From assembly GCA_018240595.1 (NCBI GenBank), contig JAFEFL010000064.1, positions 1 through 64,000 of the forward strand: a stretch of 64,000 nt of DNA, in the 5' to 3' direction. This DNA comes from Pseudomonadota bacterium. Its GTDB lineage: Bacteria > Pseudomonadota > Alphaproteobacteria > Rhizobiales > Xanthobacteraceae. How positions within the stretch are numbered: the first letter of the stretch is position 1; every line of letters begins with the position of its first letter. This document shows, piece by piece, positions 26,664 to 34,243 of the stretch. A program made the translations under genes and the position numbers. The notes beneath the pieces are model-generated. The model did no database searches. It had not been told where the DNA came from and was given only the letters and a program-made list of their open reading frames with translations.

Positions 26664-27332
26664 TCACACCGGCAGCGTCGGCTTCACGTCCAACGGCACC
26701 CAGTCGAAGAACGGCTCGGCTTCTTTGAGCGCGCGCAAATACGACGGCCGTTTCACCAGGCGCCCGTAATAGGCCCTGAGCTTGGGCGTCGCATCGCTGA
26801 ACGGCACGGCGAGGCTCGCGTAGAACAACGCCGGCGAGGCCGCGCAATCGACGAGGCCGTAATCGTCGCCGAGCGCCCACGTTCTGTCGCCAAGCTCCTG
26901 CTCGAGAATGGCATAGGATTTTTCGATCGTCGCCCTGGCTTCGGCGACGCCGTGCGGGTCGCGCAGCTCCGCCGAGCGTATGTTGTCGCCCGCGATCTTC
27001 TGCATCGGCATATGAATGTAGAGATCGAAGAAGCGATCCCAGATGCGCGCCTTGATGGCGCGGTCGGGATCGGCCGGCAGCAGTTTGTGCGCCGCGTAAT
27101 GCTGGTCGAGATATTCGATGATGACGGTAGCTTCCGGCACGGTCTGGCCCCGCACTTCGTCGCGCAGAACCGGAAACTTCGCCACCGGCCACAACGCCCG
27201 CATTTCCGCGCTCGATTGCGCATCGGCGAGATTGACCGACACCGGCTCGAACGGGATGTTGTTTTCGTAAAGGCCGATCAGCGCCTTGTGACAGAACGAC
27301 GAAAGCGGGTGGTAGAAGAGTTTGAGGGCCAT
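26664..27332 (-). CDS. Glutathione S-transferase family protein
   Basis: A 222-residue GST of a different subgroup from the one at 24160. The N-terminus KLFYHPLSSFCHKALIGLYE holds a Ser/Cys-containing active-site loop. FPVLRDE carries the cis-Pro, and VPEATVIIEYLDQHY the glutathione gamma-Glu site. The C-terminal N-capping region is GDDYGLVDCAASP. It is three bases downstream of the SRPBCC gene and is the end of the ArsR-SRPBCC-GST operon. Confidence 0.88.
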   Translation of the reverse strand: MALKLFYHPLSSFCHKALIGLYENNIPFEPVSVNLADAQSSAEMRALWPVAKFPVLRDEVRGQTVPEATVIIEYLDQHYAAHKLLPADPDRAIKARIWDRFFDLYIHMPMQKIAGDNIRSAELRDPHGVAEARATIEKSYAILEQELGDRTWALGDDYGLVDCAASPALFYASLAVPFSDATPKLRAYYGRLVKRPSYLRALKEAEPFFDWVPLDVKPTLPV

Positions 27333-27335
27333 GAC

Positions 27336-27824
27336 TTAGGCCGTCCCGATCGTGGCAGCGTAGCCGGCGAGTCGCGCCATCGTTTGCACCAGCCCCTTGT
27401 CGGCGCCGTACTCCTTGATCACGAAATCGCGCGCCTCGGCATTGGGGAACACGCCGCGCCACACGATGCGGGTGCGACCGCCGCCGAGATCTTCGAACGT
27501 CACGGTCTGGCTGAACTTCACGGGCTCGACATCATCGCCGCCGCCATGATGATAGGCGATCCGCTCGTTCGGCACGATCTCATCGAAGGTGATGCGGTTC
27601 TGGTAGTCGCGGCCATCCGGCCCGTGCATGACGAAGCGCCAGGTACCGCCGGGCCTGAATTCAAAGTGCGACGTCGTCGTGGTGAAGCCATCCGGACCCC
27701 ACCATTGCGCCAGATGCTTCGGATCGGTGAAGGCACGGAACACCAGTTCGCGTGGCGCGTCGAATTCGCGCGTACCCTTGATCGAGATCGGGTCACTGAG
27801 ATCGAGATTATTTCTGCCGGCCAC
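27336..27824 (-). CDS. AHSA1-type SRPBCC protein
   Basis: A 162-residue START-like protein: TREFDAPRELVFRAFTDPKH, AQWWGPDGFT, FRPGGTWRFVMHGPDG and the C-terminal helix after GVFPNAEARDFV. The start is GTG at 27824 with a clear GGAG site located inside the end of the ArsR gene (17-base overlap). ArsR plus AHSA1 pairs are very common, and the second protein is usually the regulator's target. Confidence 0.88.
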   Translation of the reverse strand: MAGRNNLDLSDPISIKGTREFDAPRELVFRAFTDPKHLAQWWGPDGFTTTTSHFEFRPGGTWRFVMHGPDGRDYQNRITFDEIVPNERIAYHHGGGDDVEPVKFSQTVTFEDLGGGRTRIVWRGVFPNAEARDFVIKEYGADKGLVQTMARLAGYAATIGTA

Positions 27825-28203
27825 GGCCTGCTCCTTTACGCGTCACGTTGCGGGGATTGGCGGGCGTGGCCGCCTCTCCGGCCTTGAGCACTTCGAGATA
27901 GCTCTCGAGCTTGTCCATGCTCTGGCCCCAGAGCGTGCGATACTCCGCGAGCCAGTGGTCGACGCCGATGAAACCGGCAGCATCGATTCTGCACGGCCGC
28001 ATCTGCGCATCACGACCGCGCGTGATCAAGCCGGCATGCTCGAGCACCTTCAGGTGCTTCGAGATCGCCGGCAGGCTGATGTCGAAGGGCTGCGCCAGCT
28101 TCTGCACCGAAGTCTCGCCGAGCGCGAGGCGCGCAAGAATGGCGCGGCGCGTCGGATCGGCGAGCGCGGCGAAGGTGGCGCTGAGGCGGTCGGGGTCTGC
28201 CAT
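27808..28203 (-). CDS. ArsR family transcriptional regulator
   Basis: A 131-residue winged-helix repressor: ATFAALADPTRRAILARLAL, recognition helix DISLPAISKHLKVLEHAGLI, wing GRDAQMRPCRID, and the C-terminal HWLAEYRTLWGQSMDKLE that marks the subgroup paired with SRPBCC genes. There are no metal-binding Cys clusters of classic ArsR. An ATG at 28233 would add ten residues. It is the first gene of a three-gene operon. Confidence 0.88.
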   Translation of the reverse strand: MADPDRLSATFAALADPTRRAILARLALGETSVQKLAQPFDISLPAISKHLKVLEHAGLITRGRDAQMRPCRIDAAGFIGVDHWLAEYRTLWGQSMDKLESYLEVLKAGEAATPANPRNVTRKGAGRGRQK

Positions 28204-28218
28204 CGTCTTTAGCCATCT

Positions 28219-28243
28219 GGTTAAATAACTCATCGGTTAAATA
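28219..28243 (-). promoter_or_regulatory. Direct repeat GGTTAAATA upstream of the ArsR gene
   Basis: GGTTAAATA occurs at 28219-28227 and again at 28235-28243, a 16-base period. On the minus strand it reads TATTTAACC twice, just upstream of the ArsR start at 28203. Either copy could be a -10 element or a half-site for the regulator. Confidence 0.4.
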
Positions 28244-28289
28244 CAGGGCGGCTGGCGAGTGTCAAGGCACAGCGATATAGTCGGCCAGT

Positions 28290-28313
28290 GATTGCATTGT
28301 TATCAATGCAATC
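28290..28313. promoter_or_regulatory. Perfect inverted repeat upstream of coaBC (candidate operator)
   Basis: GATTGCATTG (28290-28299) and CAATGCAATC (28304-28313) are exact reverse complements around the spacer TTAT. The centre is 48 bases before the coaBC ATG and the sequence is A/T-rich. There is no T-tract directly after it, so it does not look like a terminator. It is a plausible site for the ribbon-helix-helix domain that the downstream gene encodes. Confidence 0.6.
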
Positions 28314-28349
28314 AAATTAAGGTAAGCCGCTGCTCTTACGGAGTTTTCT

Positions 28350-29768
28350 ATGGCGTCGCTGACCGTCCGACAGCTCGATGAGCGCCTGAAAACGCTGTTG
28401 CGGCTGCGCGCGGCGCGCAATGGCCGCTCCATGGAAGACGAGATTCGAAGCATCCTGCGCGAGGCCGCCGATGCGGCCGGCGAGGACATTCTCGAGCGCT
28501 TCGAGCCCGCGGCGACGCCAGCAAGAGCGGCCGCCGTGCCGGCAAATACGGCCATGCCGCGCGTGCTCTTGATCATCGGCGGCGGCATCGCCGCCTACAA
28601 ATCACTCGACCTCATCCGCCGGCTGAAAGAGCGCGGCTGCGCGGTGCGCTGCGTTCTCACCCAGGCCGCGACGCAGTTCGTCACGCCGCTCGCCGCCAGC
28701 GCGCTGACCGGCGGCCGCGTTTACACCGAGTTGTTCAATCCCGAGCACGAATTCGACGTCGGCCACATACGCCTCGCGCGCGAGACCGATCTCGTCGTCG
28801 TCGCGCCGGCGACCGCCGACCTGATGGCGAAGATGGCGCAAGGCCACGCCAACGATCTCGCGACCGCCGTGCTACTGGCGACCAACGCGAAGATTCTGCT
28901 GGCGCCGGCGATGAACCCGGCGATGTGGGCGAACAAGGCGACGCAACGCAACCTCAAGCAGCTCAAGGCCGACGGCGTCGCGCTGGTCGGCCCGAATGCC
29001 GGCGAAATGGCGGAACGCGGCGAGCGCGGCGTAGGTCGCATGGCCGAGCCGCTGGAAATTGCCGGTGCGGTCGAGCGGCTGATGAAGATCGCGGCGGCAC
29101 CGCAGCCTCTGAAGGGCAAACGCATTCTCGTCACCGCAGGCCCGACGCATGAGCCGATCGATCCGGTGCGCTATATCGCCAATCGCTCGTCCGGCAAGCA
29201 GGGCTACGCGATTGCCGCCGCCGCGGCCGAAGCCGGCGCCGACGTCGTGCTGATCAGCGGGCCGGTCAACTTGCCGAAGCCCGAAAACGTCGATTTTATC
29301 GATGTCGAAAGCGCGCGCGACATGCTCGCCGCGGTCGAGAAGGCCCTGCCTGCCGACGTCGCGATCTTTGCCGCCGCGGTCGCCGACTGGCGCGTCGCCA
29401 ATGCCGGCGAGCAAAAGATCAAGAAGCAGCCGGGGAAGGCGACGCCGCAACTGGCGCTCGCCGAGAACCCCGATATCCTTTCAACCATCGCGCACCGCAG
29501 GTCGGATCGGCCGCCTCTGGTGATCGGCTTCGCCGCCGAGACCGAGAACGTCATCGCCAATGCCAAGGCCAAGCTCGCGCGCAAGGGCTGCGACTGGATA
29601 CTCGCCAACGACGTGTCACCCTCGACCGGCATCATGGGCGGCGACAGCAACACCATCCATCTGGTGACGGCTGCGGGCGTCGATGATTGGCCGCCACAAA
29701 GCAAGGAGCAAGCCGCGGCAATGCTGATCAGCCGAATTGCCGCGACGCTGACAGGAGACAGGAATTGA
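28350..29768 (+). CDS. coaBC: CoaBC fused to an N-terminal FitA-like ribbon-helix-helix domain
   Basis: A 472-residue protein. Residues 1-40 match FitA-type antitoxin DNA-binding domains (MASLTVRQLDERLKTLLRLR and GRSMEDEIRSILREAA). A linker to residue 68 follows. From Met69 comes CoaC (LLIIGGGIAAYKSLDLIRRL, active-site His in VGHIRLA, APAMNPAMW) and from about 255 CoaB (RILVTAGPTHEPIDPVRYI, NRSSGKQGYAIA, FAAAVADWR). The enzyme makes 4-phosphopantetheine from phosphopantothenate and cysteine. The ATG at 28350 has a good CGGAG site, whereas Met69 has none, so the fusion is probably translated. Where E. coli CoaC has Cys in ACGDIGPGRM, this reads ERGERGVGRM. The stop overlaps dut. Confidence 0.9.
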   Translation: MASLTVRQLDERLKTLLRLRAARNGRSMEDEIRSILREAADAAGEDILERFEPAATPARAAAVPANTAMPRVLLIIGGGIAAYKSLDLIRRLKERGCAVRCVLTQAATQFVTPLAASALTGGRVYTELFNPEHEFDVGHIRLARETDLVVVAPATADLMAKMAQGHANDLATAVLLATNAKILLAPAMNPAMWANKATQRNLKQLKADGVALVGPNAGEMAERGERGVGRMAEPLEIAGAVERLMKIAAAPQPLKGKRILVTAGPTHEPIDPVRYIANRSSGKQGYAIAAAAAEAGADVVLISGPVNLPKPENVDFIDVESARDMLAAVEKALPADVAIFAAAVADWRVANAGEQKIKKQPGKATPQLALAENPDILSTIAHRRSDRPPLVIGFAAETENVIANAKAKLARKGCDWILANDVSPSTGIMGGDSNTIHLVTAAGVDDWPPQSKEQAAAMLISRIAATLTGDRN

Positions 29769-30220
29769 CCAAAGCCGAAGTCCGCATCACCCGCCTCGCG
29801 CACGCGCATGATCTGCCGCTGCCGGAATATCAAAGCGCGCTCGCCGCCGGATTCGACTTTACCGCCGCGGTGCCGTCCGGTGAGCCGCTCACGATCGCGC
29901 CCGGCACACGCGCTCTGGTGCCGACTGGGCTCGCCATGGCGTTGCCCGAAGGTTTCGAGGCGCAGGTGCGGCCGCGTTCGGGGCTGGCGATGAAGCACGG
30001 CCTCACCGTGCTCAACGCGCCGGGCACGATCGACGCCGATTACCGCGGCGAGGTGCAGGTGCTGCTGGTCAATCTCGGTACCGAACCCGTTTCAATCAAT
30101 CGCGGTATGCGAATCGCGCAATGCGTCATTGCAACCATCACGCGCGCCATATTTTCCGAGGTTACCGTTCTCGATCAGACTGAGCGTGGCGCAGGAGGTT
30201 TTGGCTCTACCGGAAGTTGA
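29765..30220 (+). CDS. dut: dUTP diphosphatase
   Basis: A 151-residue trimeric-type dUTPase that hydrolyses dUTP to dUMP. Motifs in order are AGFDFTAA, PRSGLAMKHGL, NAPGTIDADYRGEVQVLLVN with the catalytic Asp, and the C-terminal P-loop-like RGAGGFGSTG. The start is most likely TTG at 29765, which overlaps the coaBC stop (TTGA) and follows AGGAGACAGG. An ATG at 29687 would extend into coaBC. Coupling with coaBC is common in alphaproteobacteria. Confidence 0.94.
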   Translation: MTKAEVRITRLAHAHDLPLPEYQSALAAGFDFTAAVPSGEPLTIAPGTRALVPTGLAMALPEGFEAQVRPRSGLAMKHGLTVLNAPGTIDADYRGEVQVLLVNLGTEPVSINRGMRIAQCVIATITRAIFSEVTVLDQTERGAGGFGSTGS

Positions 30221-30259
30221 AAATGATCGCGGTGTTTTGCCCTAGACGTTTGATCGGCT

Positions 30260-30281
30260 GTAATCTATTACCTTTTATATT
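30260..30281 (+). promoter_or_regulatory. Palindrome and -10-like element before the Rrf2 gene
   Basis: GTAATCTATTAC (30260-30271) is an inverted repeat, GTAAT and ATTAC around CT. It is followed by TATATT (30276-30281), a good -10. There is no well-spaced -35 (TTGATC is 20 bases away). It could be a self-control site of the regulator that starts at 30302. Confidence 0.4.
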
Positions 30282-30301
30282 AGTTGCATGTGGTGCCGAT
30301 T

Positions 30302-30712
30302 ATGCCGCTCGTTTCCCGCAAAGGCGTTCTCGCCATTGCCGCCGTGATCGACGTCGCCGTGAACGCCAATGGTCGCCCGGTATCGGCGAAGGCGCTTGCG
30401 GCGCGCCACAAGCTGCCGCCCCGCCACCTCGAGCCGGTGCTGCAAGCCCTCGTGCGCGACGGAATCCTGCGCGGCATTCGCGGCCCGCACGGTGGCTATG
30501 AACTGGCGCGCGAACATCGGATGATCACCGCCGAAGATATCCTGCGCGCTGCGTCGAGCACCGAGGAAGCGGAAGACGTGCCGATGCCGCCGTCCGGCCT
30601 CGTCAGCAATGTCGTGCGCCCCGCCCTCGCCGAAGCGGAGCGCAGCTTTTCGACGGCACTGGCCGCGATCAACATCGAAGACATGACGAAGCAGGCCCTC
30701 GACCAAGGCTAG
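30302..30712 (+). CDS. Rrf2 family transcriptional regulator
   Basis: A 136-residue winged-helix protein of the Rrf2 family: SRKGVLAIAAVIDVAVN, recognition region KALAARHKLPPRHLEPVLQA, and the wing GILRGIRGPHGGYELAREHR. It has no cysteine at all, so it cannot carry the Fe-S cluster of IscR or NsrR. It must sense something else or act through a partner. It lies between dut and divL and may be monocistronic. Confidence 0.87.
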   Translation: MPLVSRKGVLAIAAVIDVAVNANGRPVSAKALAARHKLPPRHLEPVLQALVRDGILRGIRGPHGGYELAREHRMITAEDILRAASSTEEAEDVPMPPSGLVSNVVRPALAEAERSFSTALAAINIEDMTKQALDQG

Positions 30713-30772
30713 CCTGGTTCACACGCCCGCCGCCCGGCGGAATTCGCTGTGCCTTGCTCCGTTCCCCATATG

Positions 30773-30817
30773 GACTCTTTCGGCCGGACTCGCCTGAGGG
30801 GTAAAGTCCAATGATTC
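30773..30817. promoter_or_regulatory. Cluster of GANTC methylation sites before divL
   Basis: GACTC occurs at 30773-30777 and 30787-30791 and GATTC at 30813-30817, with a further GACTC at 30886-30890 just inside the gene. GANTC is the target of the cell-cycle methyltransferase CcrM in alphaproteobacteria. The clustering in the 160-base gap before divL fits cell-cycle timed control. Confidence 0.5.
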
Positions 30818-30875
30818 GCGAGCGGTACGACAATGGGCGTCCGCAATCCTTGACGCGTCCCGTGGGGCAATCTGA

Positions 30876-33404
30876 ATGCCGGAAGGACTCCGGACGGCGA
30901 ACGAGGCAGCGCGTTCTCGTCCGACACGAGGCGGATTCCTTGCCGCCCTCATCCTGACAGCTGTGACCGTCGCGCAGGACGCGGCGGCCGCCGACGGATC
31001 GGCTCTCGATGGCGCGGTGACGTCACTGGGACGCCAGGAAATCGCGACCTTCACCCTCATCGCCGGCCTCATCTGCTTTGCCGTGCTCGCCACCGTCGTG
31101 CTGATCCGCAGCCGCGGCGGCCGCCACGACCAAGTGTCGCGCGACGACGCCATGGCGATGCAGGCGGAAATCGACCGCCTGCGCCAGCTCCTGCTGTCGC
31201 AGCCGCAGATCATCGTCACTTGGCCCGCGGCGGCCGACGAGCCGGATATTCTTGGCGACACCACGATCATAGCACCCGGCGGCACGCCGCAGCGCGTCCT
31301 CGCCTTCGGCGCATGGCTCGAACCGGCGGCGGCGCAGCGCATGGAAGATGCGGTGACCCGGCTGCGCGGCGAAGGCCGCGGCTTCGTCATGACGCTGACT
31401 ACGCAGGCCGGGCGACCGCTCGAAGCCGAAGGTCGCGCGCTTGGCGGTCGCGCCGTACTGCGCCTGCGCGACGTCAGCGGCATCGAAAGCGAACTGGTCA
31501 ACGTCTCGACGCAGCACGACCGCCTCGCCGGCGATCTCGCAACGCTGAGGTCGATGCTCGAGACGCTGCCGGCGCCGGTCTGGGCGCGCGACGCCGCCGG
31601 CCATCTGATCTTCGTCAACTCCGCCTATGCCCGCGCCGTCGAAGCCGGCAATGCCGCCGACGCCGTCGAACGCAATCTCGAACTGCTGGAAGGCACCGCG
31701 CGCGCCGAGATTACGCGTCTGCGCGCCGGCGGCGAATCCTTCGCCAAGCGCCTGCCTGCGATCGTGGCGGGGGAGCGGCGGATTTTCGATGTGCTCGATG
31801 TGCCCACGGTGTTCGGCGCCGCCGGCGTCGCCATCGACCGCACCGAGACAGAAACCATGCGCGCCGAACTGCGGCGCATGACCGAGGCGCACCGCCGCCT
31901 GCTCGATCAGCTCGCCACCGGCGTCGCCATCTTCAATGCCGACCGCAAGCTCACCTTCTACAACACCGCCTTCCGCGCCCTGTTCGACCTCGATCCGGTC
32001 ATGCTCGACCAGACGCCGACCGACACCAGCGTGCTCGACACCTTGCGCAGCGCGCGCAAGCTGCCGGAAGAGCAGGATTTCCGGCAGTGGAAGCAGCAGC
32101 TTTACGAAGCCTATCGCGCCGTCGAGCCGAAGGAGCACATGTGGCACCTGCCGGACGGCCGCACCTTGCGCGTCGTCACCACGCCCAATCCGGAAGGCGG
32201 CGTCACTTATCTCTACGACGACGTCACCGAGCGGCTGGCCATGCGCCGAAACTACGAAGCGCTCAACAAGGTGCAGAGCGAGACGCTCGACAATCTCGCC
32301 GAAGCCGTCGCCGTGTTCGGCTCGGACGGCCGCGTCCGCCTGCACAATCCGGCGTTCCAGCGCATGTGGAAGCTGACGCCCGAAGCGCTCAACACCCATC
32401 CGCATGTCGAGGCCGTCACCGCCTGGTCGCAGGCGCTGCATGACGACAGCGCGCTGTGGCGCGGTCTGCGCGCCGCGGTCACCGGCATCGACAACCGCGC
32501 GCCGCTGACCGCCCGCATCGAACGCCGCGACGGCGTGATGATCGACATGGCGACCATGCCGCTGCCGGACGGTGCGACCCTCGTGACGTTCCAGGACATC
32601 ACCGACACCGTCAATGTCGAGCGCGCGCTGCGCGAGCGCAACGAAGCACTGGTCGCCGCCGATTCGATCAAGATCGAGTTCGTGCATCACGTCAGCTACG
32701 AATTGCGATCGCCGCTCACCAATATCATCGGCTTCGCAAATCTGCTGGCCGATCCCGTCTTCGGCCCGCTGACGCCGAAGCAGCATGAATATCTCGGTTA
32801 CATCACCACCTCGACCAACGCGCTGCTGGCGATCATCAACAACATCCTCGACCTCGCCACCATCGACGCCGGCGCGATGACGCTGAACCTGACGCAGGTG
32901 GATATTCGCGCTTCGATGGCGGAAGCGGCCGAGGGCGTGCAGGACCGCCTGATCAAGAACAACCTGCGCCTCGACATCGTCGCCGCGCCCGGCGTCGGCA
33001 GCTTCGATGCCGACGCCAAGCGGCTGAAGCAGATCCTGTTCAATCTCTTGTCCAACGCCGTCGGCTTTTCGCCGGCCAATTCAACGGTGACTCTCGCCGC
33101 CGAGCGCCGCAACGGCGACGTGATCTTCTCGGTCACCGACCACGGACCTGGCATCGAGCCCGAACGGCAGGAGAAGGTGTTCGACATGTTCGAAACCAAC
33201 TCCAATGGCTCGCAGCATCGCGGCACCGGTCTCGGCCTGTCGCTGGTGCGCTCCTTCGTCGAACTGCACGGCGGCTCCGTGTCGATCGATTCCGCCGTTG
33301 GCCGCGGCACGACGGTGACCTGCGCCTTCCCGGCCGAACAGCAGCGTCATCCGGCGGAAACCGCGCCGGCTCGCATCGCGCCGACGAAGCGCAGCGCGGC
33401 GTAA
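30876..33404 (+). CDS. divL: DivL-type cell-cycle histidine kinase homologue (Tyr at H-box)
   Basis: An 842-residue membrane kinase. Two hydrophobic segments lie near the N-terminus (about 20-38 and 56-77). Several PAS-like domains occupy roughly 215-580. A HisKA/HATPase core follows (FVHHVSYELRSPLTNIIGFA; N-box LKQILFNLLSNAVGFSP; DHGPGI; GTGLGLSLVRSFVELHGG). The phospho-acceptor His of the H-box is replaced by Tyr608. This is the hallmark of Caulobacter DivL, which binds DivK and steers the CckA-CtrA pathway. The order DivL, then tsaE, matches other Hyphomicrobiales as I recall. Confidence 0.85.
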   Translation: MPEGLRTANEAARSRPTRGGFLAALILTAVTVAQDAAAADGSALDGAVTSLGRQEIATFTLIAGLICFAVLATVVLIRSRGGRHDQVSRDDAMAMQAEIDRLRQLLLSQPQIIVTWPAAADEPDILGDTTIIAPGGTPQRVLAFGAWLEPAAAQRMEDAVTRLRGEGRGFVMTLTTQAGRPLEAEGRALGGRAVLRLRDVSGIESELVNVSTQHDRLAGDLATLRSMLETLPAPVWARDAAGHLIFVNSAYARAVEAGNAADAVERNLELLEGTARAEITRLRAGGESFAKRLPAIVAGERRIFDVLDVPTVFGAAGVAIDRTETETMRAELRRMTEAHRRLLDQLATGVAIFNADRKLTFYNTAFRALFDLDPVMLDQTPTDTSVLDTLRSARKLPEEQDFRQWKQQLYEAYRAVEPKEHMWHLPDGRTLRVVTTPNPEGGVTYLYDDVTERLAMRRNYEALNKVQSETLDNLAEAVAVFGSDGRVRLHNPAFQRMWKLTPEALNTHPHVEAVTAWSQALHDDSALWRGLRAAVTGIDNRAPLTARIERRDGVMIDMATMPLPDGATLVTFQDITDTVNVERALRERNEALVAADSIKIEFVHHVSYELRSPLTNIIGFANLLADPVFGPLTPKQHEYLGYITTSTNALLAIINNILDLATIDAGAMTLNLTQVDIRASMAEAAEGVQDRLIKNNLRLDIVAAPGVGSFDADAKRLKQILFNLLSNAVGFSPANSTVTLAAERRNGDVIFSVTDHGPGIEPERQEKVFDMFETNSNGSQHRGTGLGLSLVRSFVELHGGSVSIDSAVGRGTTVTCAFPAEQQRHPAETAPARIAPTKRSAA

Positions 33405-33414
33405 ATTTACTTTC

Positions 33415-33520
33415 GTCATTCCGGGGCGCGTCCGAAGGACGCGAGCCCGGAATCTATAATCACAACAGCTGCGGGCTATGGATTCCGGGCTCGCTCGTTG
33501 CGCTCGCGCCCCGGAATGAC
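33415..33520. repeat. Long paired-hairpin repeat (GTCATTCCGGGG...CCCCGGAATGAC)
   Basis: The ends GTCATTCCGGGGCGCG and CGCGCCCCGGAATGAC are inverted copies. Inside are CGTCCGAAGGACG and GAGCCCGGAAT with their inverted partners. The centre is a short A/T-rich spacer. It lies right after the divL stop at 33404. Confidence 0.7.
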
Positions 33521-33524
33521 AGAG

Positions 33525-33562
33525 ATGGAAAAAGAAAAGCCCCCGCGGCGAACCGCAGGGGC
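33525..33562 (-). terminator. Terminator of the small exported protein gene
   Basis: Read on the minus strand, GCCCC (mismatch) TGCGG, loop TTCG and CCGCGGGGGC form a stem, followed by TTTTCTTTTT. It stands 50 bases after the stop of the gene at 33614-34015. Confidence 0.75.
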
Positions 33563-33613
33563 CTCTCTACGCATCCACGCGAACGCGAACGCTACGCTTA
33601 CCCCGGGAGAGGC

Positions 33614-34015
33614 CTAGCGATAGTAACGCGCCGGGCGCGGCGCATAGCCGACGTATTCACCATCGGCGCAGGCATCGCGGTTGGCGCCGAACAGCGCGTG
33701 GAAACCGCGGCACGGCTGCACGACGCCGTCGATCAGCGCGACGGTGCCGATACCGGCAACGCCGCCGACAACGGCCGCGCCCGCGGCGCTGGTCGGCAGC
33801 GCGGCGCCACCGATGGCCGGCGCGGCGCCATACCAGCCGTTGGCGAGACCGACGCCCACCGCCGTACCGACAGCGGCGCCGGCGAGCGGCGCACCATAGC
33901 TATAATACGGACCCTCGCCGCGGCCATAAGCCGGCTCGGCGCTGGCCAGCGTCGGCATGGCGACGGCGGCCGCGGTGACAGCGGCGACGGAAAGTCCGGT
34001 GATCAGTTTGCGCAT
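33614..34015 (-). CDS. Small exported glycine/alanine-rich protein
   Basis: A 133-residue protein with a signal peptide (about 1-26, ending LASA). A mature part rich in Gly/Ala follows, with zipper-like repeats (GAPLAGAAVGTAVGVGLANG, AAVVGGVAGIG), a conserved-looking CRGFHALFGANRDAC pair of cysteines, and a Tyr/Arg-rich tail (APRPARYYR). I do not recognise a named family; similar proteins are common in Hyphomicrobiales envelopes. The Met at 34015 follows GGAG and is preferred over the Met at 34027. Confidence 0.75.
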   Translation of the reverse strand: MRKLITGLSVAAVTAAAVAMPTLASAEPAYGRGEGPYYSYGAPLAGAAVGTAVGVGLANGWYGAAPAIGGAALPTSAAGAAVVGGVAGIGTVALIDGVVQPCRGFHALFGANRDACADGEYVGYAPRPARYYR

Positions 34016-34243
34016 GCGATTCTCCATCTTTTTCGTTCGTCAAACCCCTCGGCGCAAACAACGTGCTGCAGCGCGGTTGCGTTCCGGAAACGGTGGAAAA
34101 TCGCGGTGTTTCCTCATTCAAGGCAACGTTGTGATGAAGCAAGGTCAAAACAAGGCACGAGCGCGGCATGGATCCGGCAGGCGCTCCCTAGCGGCGCGCG
34201 GGCCGCTTTGCGTATAAAGACCAGACCCATTTCGGATGATTCG

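Noticed and set aside
28554..29768. CoaBC as a separate gene starting at Met69
   Set aside because: No ribosome site precedes that ATG and the upstream frame is open with a good ribosome site, so the fused form is more likely.
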